In this document: positions 12,901 through 23,800 of the stretch, one piece after another
Numbering within the stretch: position 1 is the stretch's first letter
Layout: each line of letters begins with the position of its first letter
Origin: Sipunculus nudus
Taxonomy: Eukaryota > Annelida > Sipuncula > Golfingiida > Sipunculidae
Assembly (NCBI GenBank): GCA_026874595.1
Contig: CM049315.1
Coordinates: 67,961,916-68,025,915 of the forward strand
Direction: 5' to 3'
Length of the DNA stretch: 64,000 bases
The notes under the pieces: generated by a model
What the model was told of the DNA's origin: nothing
Seen by the model: the letters and a program-made list of their open reading frames with translations, nothing else
Database searches by the model: none
Program-made: the position numbers and the translations under genes

Positions 12901-15900
12901 TGAGAAGTTTAGGTGTTTATGAGCCTTCTCATTCTTTGTAATCGTAAGGTTCAGGCTCACAAAAAAGTCGGGGTGGGTGTGACCGAACAACAGTCGTTGT
13001 TGAGGTCAGAGGTTATGTCATTTAATTAGCATGTTTTGTTACGGTAACTACCGCTAGGTTTTAGCTAGCGCCACTTGCTGGAGACGGTATTGTACTACTG
13101 CGCATCTTGTTTAGCGCAGGGCGGAAGCCAGCGTTCGTTCAGAAACCATGTGAAGACTTTTGGTCCAGGTCCGTAAATATTGTTTTAATCCCAGGTTAGT
13201 ATTTAATGTCAGCACTTCTAGGATAGTCCGCGCATGTAAAACAGTTGTTTTCTTACTATTGACGCTAAATCAGGCTGTCAACACCAGTTTGTTAATGGTA
13301 AATTCATGTTTTAGTCCTGAGCTGTTGTATTCACATCGCGCGTGAATGATGTTGTGTTATTTGCTGATTATATTGATGCGCACTGCTGAATATACTTTAT
13401 TGTATTGCCAGACATAGTCTGGAGATACTATGGTTTAGGCACGGTCGCGCCGCCGCCGCCGCCGCAGAGATTTCTTTTGGACACAATATCTCAAAAAATA
13501 TTTCACGGATCTTTACCAAACTTGGTATATGTATAGATATGGGTGAGAGGACGACGCCTTTTTAAAATGAGGTCATGACTTCAACTAGGAGTGACCTTGA
13601 CCTTGAATAGGTTCAATTTTGGGGAAAATCACACAAATTCTTAAATATCTCAAGAAAACTTGCATGGATTGATCCCAAAATCAAGTTGATCGAAGATCAT
13701 GGATAGGGTTGTCATGTTCCAGAAACTGGTGGCGCCACCTATTATTCTTTACTTGTTTTCATGCCGTTTAATATCCCCAAAATTGCTACTTGACAGTACT
13801 GTGAGCATTATAAGTCAAAAACTAATGGACAGATTTCTTTCATATTATGCAAATACATAGATATGGGTTATGGGATGATGTTTATTTAAATTGGGGTCAT
13901 TACCTTTCCTATGAGAGTGGCCTTGACCTTGAATATTGCCATATATGGTGAAAATCACACAAAATCATTAATTTCTCAATAAGGGATGCATGCATTGGTC
14001 CAAAAATCAACTTGACCGAAGATCTTGGATAGTAATGTCATGTACCGGAAACAGGTGGCGCCACCTGTTATTCTTTTACTTGTTTTCGTGCCGTTTAATA
14101 CCCCATCATTGCCACTTAACAGTACATTTATAACCTGTGAGCATTATAAGTCAAAAACTAATGGACAGATTTCTTTCATATTATGCATATACATAGACAT
14201 GGGTTATGGGATGATGTATATATAAATTTGGGTCATGACCTTTCCTGTTAGAGTGGCCTTGACCTTGAATATTGCCATATATGGTGAAAATTACACAAAA
14301 TCATTAATATCTCAATAAGGGATGCATGCATTGGTCCAAAAATCAACATGTTCGAAGATCTTGGAAAGTATTGTCATGGACGGGAAACAGGTGGCGCGAC
14401 CTGTTATTCTTTTACTTGTTTTGTGCCGTTTAATACCCCATCATTGCCATTTATCAGTACTGTGAGCATTATAAGTCAAAAACTAATGGAAAGATTTCTT
14501 TCATATTATGCAAATACATAGATATGGGTTATGGGATGATGTTTATTCAAATTGGGGTCATGACCTTTCCTATGAGAGTGGCCTTGACCTTGAATATTGC
14601 CATATATGGTGAAAATCACACAAAATCATTAATTTCTCAATAAGGGATGCATGCATTGGTCCAAAAATCAACTTGACCGAAGATCTTGGATAGTAATGTC
14701 ATGTACCGGAAACAGGTGGCGCCACCTGTTATTCTTTTACTTGTTTTCGTGCCGTTTAATACCCCATCATTGCCACTTAACAGTACATTTATAACCTGTG
14801 AGCATTATAAGTCAAAAACTAATGGACAAATTTCTTTCATATTATGCATATGCATGGATATGGGTTATAGGATAATGTTTATTTGAATAGGGGTCATGAC
14901 CTTTCCAATGAGTGGCCTTGACCTTGAATATTGCCATATATGGTGAAAATCACACAAAATCATTAATTTCTCAATAAGGGATGCATTGATTGGTCCAAAA
15001 ATCAACTTGAACGAAGATCTTGGATAGTGTTGTCATGTACGGGAAACAGGTGGTGCCACCTGTTATTCTTTTACTTGTTTTCGTGCCATTTAACACCCCA
15101 TCATTGCCACTTAACAGTACTGTGAGCATTATAAGTCAAAAACTAATCGACAGATTTCTTGCATATACATAGACATGGGTTAGGGGATGATGTATATTGA
15201 AATTTGGATCATGACCTTTCCTTTGAGAATGACCTTTTCTATGAGTGTGGTCTGATATTAATTGTTGCTGAAGATGGGGGGCCTATTCTTAAAGGGGGGG
15301 GGGGGGATTAATTGTCTGGCGATACTATGGCACCTGCGGTGCCCAGAAATATCTAGTTATTCTACGGATATATTGGTTTTACAAGGGAAGTAACCCTATA
15401 TAATATATTTGAAACCAGACTTAGCCTGTGTAAACCTTTGAGTATGGCATGTCTGCCAGGCATTAGTAAAACCATGACGTATCCCGAGTTTGCCCTAATT
15501 GAAGTGAATGCTAAACGTTCCATTTGCGTACTTTCGTTTAAATCCCATATATAGGATTTGCCAGTTTTTGACCACTTGACGAGTGATTTGCGACTCGCCT
15601 AGTGGGCAATTACGAGTCGCGAACGTGCAAAAACGAGTCGTTATCAGTCGTCAGGATGCAAATACGAGTGACCACGTTATCACTTGACGAGTGATTTACG
15701 CCTCGTTTAGTGGTCAATTACGAGTCGGTAACGTGTATAAACGAGCCGGAACCAGTCGTCAAGATCCAAATACGAGTAACCACATGACAAGTACTGCTCG
15801 TCGTGTGGTCAATAACGACTACTCATTTCTTATTTACGAGTCGTAAACGTGTAAAAACGAGTCGGAACCAGTCGTCAAGATGAAAATACGAGTTACCACA

Positions 15901-17784
15901 TTAAGAGTACTGCTCGTCGAGTGGTCAATAACTACTCGTAATTTCTTATTTACGAGTCGCAAACGTGTAAAAACGAGTCGGAACCAGTCGTCAAGATGAA
16001 AATACGAGTTACCACATTAAGAGTACTGCTCGTCGAGTGGTCAATAACGACTCGTCATTTCTTATTTACGAGTCGCAAACGTGTAAAAAGGAGTCGGAAC
16101 CAGTCGTCAAGATGAAAATACGAGTTACCACATTAAGATCGAGTACTGCTCGTCGAGTGGTCAATAACGACTCGTCATTTCTTATTTACGAGTCACGAAT
16201 CAAACGTCTATAAACGAGTAAAAATTAGTCTCGTGAAGTGGTTATAATATAGCTACTTGCTAAAAGAGTCTTCAGTATACACAGAAGAATCGCCAGTATA
16301 TATACATATAATAGAGTCCGTGCATGATTTTTAACAAGAACAAAATATATTTTAGATTGTATTGTGATGAACAGCGAGTCGTTATGTATTATTTGAGATT
16401 AATCAAGATAAAAAGCAAAAAAAAAAAAAAAAATAGAAAAAAGATCAATTCCAATTCAGTTAAATCAATTTATTAAGTTCAAGTTCAGCTCAAAATTCTG
16501 AAAGTTGCCCATCATTTGAATAAAGGAGACTTCATAATGGTCAATATGCAGCAGGGACGTGTGTAATTACAGGTGATTTCGAATTGCCAAAAATACAGCA
16601 GCACGTGTGACGTATTAAATTGGATGGCGGTATGTACGTAACTTGAGTTTGCATCGTCTCAAAGCTGCGTCTGCTTGTTCGTTGATCTTAGTGTTAATTT
16701 TCAAAACAGATTTATCCGCTTTGCTAGTGTCTATATTATATATATATATATCCATCAGTACAGCTGTACATATACATATGTCCTACACGGTATATAGAAG
16801 CCTATCAACCAAAAACCTGTTCTTTAAGCGGCGCGGTTTATGGTTAAGTGCAAACACGTGCAGTTCACACACATTGTCATAAATCACAGTTGTGGGCATT
16901 TTTGGAAACCGGCGGACAAAGATGTCGAACGCTGTCCTTGGAGGCTCCGCAGACGACATAACCTGGAACCCAAGACAAACTCCATGATGACAGAAAATAG
17001 TGAATAAGCCGGGTGTAAGCCTTGAATTACTCATTCTGACTTTTCGGCAGCCACCCTCAGAGAATTGGGTGGCTTTGTTCTTGTCAGCGGCATAGGATGC
17101 ATTACGATATAGTGGCATGGTAAACTTTAAAAACAAAATTCCAGCAGCTCGTGGACTGAAACAGGTGTCGGATATTCCATTTCACGAGGAGCTTCATGCT
17201 TGAAGGGGCGTTATACCGACTCTAGCATTGCCGTTATCAAAGCTCCAAGAGTTTCATTTGTTTCAGGCAATGATATCACATATAGATGACAAGAGTATTC
17301 ATGGGATCCGTTGAATGGTTAATAAAATATCAGTGTAAGCAAATATACATATATCCGTAGGATTTAGGAATTGAGACCTGCTCACAAATAAGGAAACTGC
17401 ATGAATAGGAAAGGCACTGCATGTATATAACCCCATGGGATCTTTGTGTGCTTTATGGTCACTGATGGGTATTAATTGCTCACAGCAGGGGTCAAGGGGG
17501 AGCGATCAGCATCACAGCCCTGCGAGGAAGTCGCTGGCCTCGCCGAGCCGCTTGCGTAATCCAGCCGGAACTGCATGGACCAGTGTCGACAGTCACCGTA
17601 CTGGACATTAAAGCAGGCTTTTCATTCATACGCTGATAAACGGGTACCTATATGACCAGGGATACGAATACGTTTAGTGTTTTCACTTAACTATGTTCGT
17701 CAAAGAAGTTAACTGGAACTAAACACAGTAAATTTTAGTATAAAAAGCCATGTATAAGCGTATTTGTTTTATTTTGTATTTGTT

Positions 17785-17835
<51 letters not shown>

Positions 17836-20800
17836 ATTTTATCTTCTTGAAAGATGAAAATCAAAATAAAAATTTTTGATGCGGGGGGTGCCTGAGAACC
17901 ATGCCTTTTTTTGGTCTTAATTTGTGCAAGTACAATTCAATCTCTCATTACACATAATAATTAAACTAACTATGAAGTAATTACTGGGTATGGTTAACTT
18001 AAAGTTGAATTGAAATTGGAGCGTAATATGGTGAATTTATTAACTGAATCACTTAACAACTCGAGAATTCATTGACGGCACACATGTACAAAAGGAGGAC
18101 AACGGGGCCTACCTTATGACCTGCTGCCACAAGAGTAAGGCATTTGGACCTGCTCACAAACGAGGAATATCCTTGAGTAGAAAGCACGCTGAATATATAA
18201 CTATCTGGGGTATTAGTGTGCCTTATAGGTCACTAAACCTTAGTAGTGGTCAAGGGGTCAGCATCACTGCGCAGACGTTTGGCTGGTGGCATAACCTGGC
18301 CGCTTACGTAATCAGACCAAAGCTGCAGGGACCAAAGCTTACGATTAACCGGCCGGACATCAAGGATACGCCTAGACCATATCAAGGCCAAATCATATCA
18401 CCCTTAATAGAGATCAAAAGGCGTTACAGGAATTCTTGTAGTACTAGTATAAATATAGTACCCTCGATGTTTCCAGGATACAATTCACACCAACTACAGC
18501 ACTTGATGAGATTCACATCCTCTATATAATATATTCTCTGCATGAATAAAGTCTTCATTATATGAAAATATTGTAACATATGAAAAAATTAAAAGAAGGA
18601 CAAAGTGACAGACGCAATTTAAAACATTATTGAATGTTTCACCACCAGTCATAGGCCTAAGTACAAAATGTACTAGTAATTGAATTTTTTGTTATGCAGG
18701 GTTATTCCATGGCATGCAGTTATATTCCATATCTGTGAAAAGGCTCTAATCCTAAATTCACCAGATATATATCTTGTCAGGTGGCCTCCGTATACTTAAT
18801 TATATGCCTTTTTAGTTGCCTTATACTTCCCGTTTAGTTGTTCAGTGTTTAAATGAGATTCATCTTGAAAACTATGTTATCCATAAACCGTAATTACTTT
18901 ACGTATACAGTACCGTGGTCATGTGTAAATGATGAAAACTATATAGAGAGATATTGTAGCTCAACGTGTACGAGTTTTGGAGTTTATCATAGATAAGGTA
19001 CCGGAATCAGTGCCAGGCCAGCACCCGATGTTTCGGTCAGGTTCTCACTCTTGTCCTTAGTATACGTAACAAAAACATTACATGTGTATACACCCTACGT
19101 AAAATACATCTGTTTACGGAGTCAGATACAACATCTCAGATCTCAAAAATGCCTTGTTATTCATTTTACAAAACAATGGCTTAATTTACCCAGTTTCCAT
19201 ATGCATGCATGCGGATTGCAGAACGCGGAATGCGTGTTGAGAGATCTCTTATATATATCTTATACCTATACAGGTGCGGTGAAGCAGCTGTCCGATCCGG
19301 TATACCACCGGGAACCGGTAAAAATTGGGGCATGTAGCGATTCGTTATGCCAGAAATATATGAAGCCCTCATGCCGGATACGTGCACATGAGATCTCACT
19401 TTAATTACGATTGATTTATATCTGCATACATAAAGCATGCTGGTTCCGCATTTTGTGCATATATAGAACCTTATATATAGCTTGAATTTCATATTAATTA
19501 TAGGAAAAACATGTAGAAACCATGAAACAGCGAATCCTCTATAAAAATGAACACTACAAAAAAGTCTAGTCATTGAAAGCTTGTACTTCCTTAAGAAGTA
19601 TATATAAGTCACAAATAAAATATCCACGCTTGCAATGCTAGCTTATATATTATAATCATGATAATGCTATATAAGCGAGTAAAACACGTCTGGCCAAAGA
19701 CCTCTGAAATCATCCATTAAGCTATATAGCAATTAAAGGGGCAAAAAGCCCTTGATTTTAAAATCAGTCCTAAAATTGTTTCTAATGTAATTATTTAGTT
19801 CCCATTTGCCAATAAGCTAAAAAAATTGTCCACTTCACGACTCGCAAAATCATTTAGCGACTCGCAAATGACCTCTTCACGACTCGCAAAATCATTTAGC
19901 GACTCGCAAATGACCACTTCACGACTCGCAGAATCATTTAGCGACTCGCAAATGGCCACTTCACGACTCGCAAAGCGCTCGTAAAAGGGTCATTTTTTGG
20001 CAAATCCTATACACGATAGGTGTCAGCATTTTCGTTTGTCAGATGAACAGATTATCGCTCGACGTAGTTTAACTGCTGTTATTGTTCACCAAGTGTAAAT
20101 TTGATATTATTTTCACTCAGTAAAGTGAGACGTGGTTTATAAAACCGGAATTATATTCTTTATTGTATTTTGTGCTTAGGATAGCCTTCAGTATGCTATT
20201 ATTTGAGGAATGAAACAGTTTTATTGTCTATAAGTTGTAAATAACTAAAGTTATCATTGTTTAGGCTGAAGAGTAAACAAGGAGGTTATGTCTTAACCCG
20301 TGTTTGACTGTGCTTCTATGGTTAAGCATACTAAGTTTGTCATGTTATCCTGATATTGTAATATGTTACAACCAGGTAATTTTATACTGAAACTTGTGGT
20401 GATTTTAATTTTCTTTTGTTGCCAGGACTTAACCAGCCAACAGAGGGCCGTGTTACAAGCTGCTGCGCTTCGAGAGCCAGCCACCCTTTTTTGTTATTGT
20501 TGTAATCCTTTGTGTTATGATGGACACGAATAAACTGTTATTAAACAGTGCAGCCTTTGGTGTCTTGGCCTGACCGGTCACATTTGTGAAAAATGCCACA
20601 TATCTTTCCCCTCCTTAACCATATTATAATCTGTGCATTCTGTGTCTGTAGATACTGTTGCAATATGCAGGACTGATGGATATTGATGCTGAAAGTGATC
20701 ACCAGGTGGTGTTAGTGACTTTGTGGCACATGTTGCAAGCTTGGACTTTGCTAGTACATAATATATAGGTTCTGTGAACAATTAAACTATTGAAACAGAT

Positions 20801-23800
20801 ACAGCTGTCATTATTTGTTTAAATAGTTCACCAGAATTTCTTGAAAACAAATTTTCTGTTTTTCCTTGATGTATTTATATATTCCAGATATTTCCTGAGA
20901 CTTCAACACAAAAAAGAGATATAGATCACAGCCAGTAATTCAGTAGATACCCTGTTTGGACATCGAGTTAAAAAAAAAAATGCTTTCTCTTTTTGGTAAA
21001 TTGAATTCCCTAAATTTCCATGATTTTAAGCACACTTTTTCCAAGCTAGAAAAAACATAAAACATTTTCAGGCATTTTCTGATTTCAAGGATAGTTGAGA
21101 ACCTTGATAAGGTTGCTGCTTTTGATTCAGTACATGAGTTTGGTATATCTTGAAAAGGTAAATAGGAGAAAATATCACAAGAAGATACAAATCTTGGTTT
21201 GCTGTGGCTTCCTAGGATTCATATTTAAAATACTTAAATACTTATTCACCCACCTTTTCTGAATATATTTTCTGATATTAATTAACTGTAAGTAGTTCCG
21301 GTTCAGAAAAGTTCCTATAATCCTTTCTGAGGGATGTATGAACTTGTTTAGCTACAAGCTATTAGTCAACTCGGAACATTAGCCAGTGAGAAAAAAATGT
21401 AACTGAAGCTGATTTGTTGCATTTGTACAGAAGCTGAAAGGTCACTGAGTGCAAAACTCCCTTTGTTAAACTCTGGTTTGTCTGACTGGTCACCAGATGT
21501 CCTTGTTGAATGTGTTTGGATGACTTTGCAATGCTCCCCACATGTTATAAACAGGATATATACAAAATGAACAGCACGTGATGGGAATTGAGTCGTTTTA
21601 GGTATCATAAGTTTTATGAAAGTTTTAAGGAATTATCTTTAGTTAATAGGCATAAGATATCAGAAAAGGTTCCTTTAGTATCCAAATCATGGATGACACA
21701 CTGTTGGAACCACCCTATATTGCAGATGGACCACTATCTACATATAGACCCATGAGGATAAGGCATACTCAGGCACTTATTCACTCATTGCCACATGCTC
21801 TAAGGGTTTGGACCTTTGACAGCTGAGGTTAAACTTATAACAGCCAGTAGGACCATCTGTACTTTTAGAATAGCACCATATCAACTACCAGTACGATGAA
21901 CTTTGCAGCAGTCTGTCTATACTTTAAATTCATGCTTATCGAAGAACTGACAGTATAGTAAGTTTTGGACTTAAACCTTCATTATAATTCTTAGTTACAC
22001 AAAGTCATTTTCACAAAACTCCTCTGTGGCAACTCCTAAAAAATTATTGTATTTGAAGTGATAGATGCCGTGCTTTTGCTGAGGGGGTCATACTTTTCAT
22101 ATTATCCATATTTTCAAGTAAATCTTGATAATTTTGACATTAATTGGGAAATTTCACAAGGGATCTGTTAAGGGGCCATCTATCAGAAAGTATACCAGTA
22201 TTTCCAGTATGCCAGTGGATGAACTTGACCCATGGAAATAAACATTTCATGTAATTCAGCCAAATTTGCATAAACTGGTCTCAATTCAAAAACTGGAAAT
22301 ATGCCAGTATTATGGCCATGATAAAAACAATTCAAAATTTGGATGGCCTTTTGGGCCTCTTTATTAAGTCAGTGCAAAATCCCTGTGTTGATTTCTCTTC
22401 ATCTGTTGAAAGAAATCTTACAGTGCTGTATATATGTTGACTGTGCCACAGTATTATACTGCAACAGTATGTAATACATGTTTCATTTTTCTCCATCCTG
22501 TGCTAACTGACCTATAACCACCACAACCTTTATGCTCTATCCCTTTGATCTAATTGTGAAAATGAGCCCCAAAGATGCTCCTCCACATATGGCTTTCCAT
22601 GTCTATGGTTGTGAGTGCTGTTTAGGAGACAATAGTGATGTCACAAAGACGTCACAACTGTTGGTTGTGTATGACTTCATATTGACTAACATCATCAACT
22701 GTAAATTGTGTTCTCTGGTGATGAATACATTGCAATCACTGTAAAGTGTGTTGTCACATTTTCGATTATTTGTCTCATACGAATTCAGCGAAAGGTAAGA
22801 CATTATTGCAGTTGGCAGAATAGCTCCTGAAACCCTTGGGCCAGAAAGTGTTATACTGTCTCCTTTATATGATAAAATATCCCAGGAAAACATGCAGACA
22901 CAGATACTGATACAGACCATAGGTGATCATGATAACCAATGATGACCAAAGGTAACGTGATTGGTTGCTTGCAACTGCTCTGCTCATGATTGTTCATTTA
23001 AGGAATATAATATTTTGGTCACATATAGTTCATGGTAAGGTCAATGTGTTTCATATGATTTGCTACATGGAACCAATGGGATGTGCTAAGCATGCTGCCC
23101 TCTGCAAAATGTAATCAATTCTGGTAAACAAACCATGAGCATCATATGTCTTACATACACACACACAACAATAACTCTATATTTTCTCCAGGTGAGTAAC
23201 AGTTAACTAAAGTTTTCTTGCTATATTTTACTGACCATATTTATTCAACAGGGCAGTCAGCACTGAGTGTCCAACCAATGCCCCATGTCAGAGACAACAA
23301 TATCCAGGCTTACATTGGACAAGAGGTCAGTCAACTATGGTTTATAAATTACCGAAATATAAAGTGCAAATAGTACACCAGTCTTTTCTCAACACTTGTA
23401 GTGCTTGCAGTCATTTACCAGATAAAAGTTTCTTTTGAGTAAATGTGTACTCTCTGGTGGAATGACGTAATTTTAACTTTTAACACATTCAGTCTTTCTT
23501 CGGAGCTTTTCATATAAATCAGTGTTACTGTCAAAACTTGAACTTAAAAAGATTTTAAGAGCTTTTTGTGCATGTTTTTGTACTGTTTGAGGACCCCATG
23601 ATAAAGTCATTTTTAGTCATAAATCTGACTTGTTTAACATTCTAATATTCCTATATTTGGCAGTTATAAAAAAGATATAAAAAATTTAGTTATTTGTAGG
23701 ATGGTTATCCCAAATACTCTTTATTGCCTGTCTGATACTTTTTCCCAGACTACGTTTAAAATGTAAATCTGTAGTGATATTGACTTAAACATCTGCCACA

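Larger units (their letters stand above)
15547..20005. mobile_element. DNA transposon with terminal inverted repeats and subterminal motif arrays, in the 3' LTR
   Basis: The ends read TATAGGATTTGCCA (left) and TGGCAAATCCTATA (right), an exact 14-bp inversion with weaker extension. The flanks suggest a TA target duplication, though two extra bases on the left blur this. Left subterminal DNA (15580-16260) has many ACGAGTCG/CGACTCGT motifs, including about five units of ~115 bp. The right end (19838-19990) has a ~40 bp repeat with CACGACTCGC and TTTAGCGACTCGC. Such arrays usually bind transposase. A decayed transposase fragment lies at 16783-17136 on the minus strand. The interior also has two copies of a ~230 bp module. 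Confidence 0.7.
5372..20582 (+). mobile_element. Ty3/gypsy LTR retrotransposon with two nested insertions in its 3' LTR
   Basis: The 5' LTR is 5372-6555, the internal region 6556-12977 and the 3' LTR 12978-20582, interrupted twice. The LTRs begin TGTGACC and end GGTCACA, a perfect 7-bp inversion. The element is flanked by a TTTG duplication (5368-5371 and 20583-20586). The order gag, zinc knuckle, protease, RT, RNase H, integrase is that of Ty3/gypsy; only 109 bases separate pol from the 3' LTR, so there is no env. Without its insertions the element is about 8.8 kb. Pol is intact while gag is broken. By eye the LTRs differ by about 13 substitutions in about 1.18 kb, so the insertion is fairly recent. 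It sits sense to MCMDC2. Confidence 0.92.
12978..20582 (+). repeat. 3' LTR in three pieces (12978-13400, 15357-15546, 20006-20582)
   Basis: The three pieces are collinear with 5' LTR sequence and together restore its full length. The first gap holds a Helentron-like element, the second a terminal-inverted-repeat element. Both insertions therefore happened after the retrotransposon landed. Confidence 0.88.

Noticed and set aside
14025..14886. Two 66-codon frames that are nearly identical (14025 and 14686)
   Set aside because: They are the same frame in two units of the Helentron-like tandem core.
19051..19627. 117- and 148-codon frames on opposite strands
   Set aside because: They overlap each other in AT-rich transposon interior and have no recognisable motifs.
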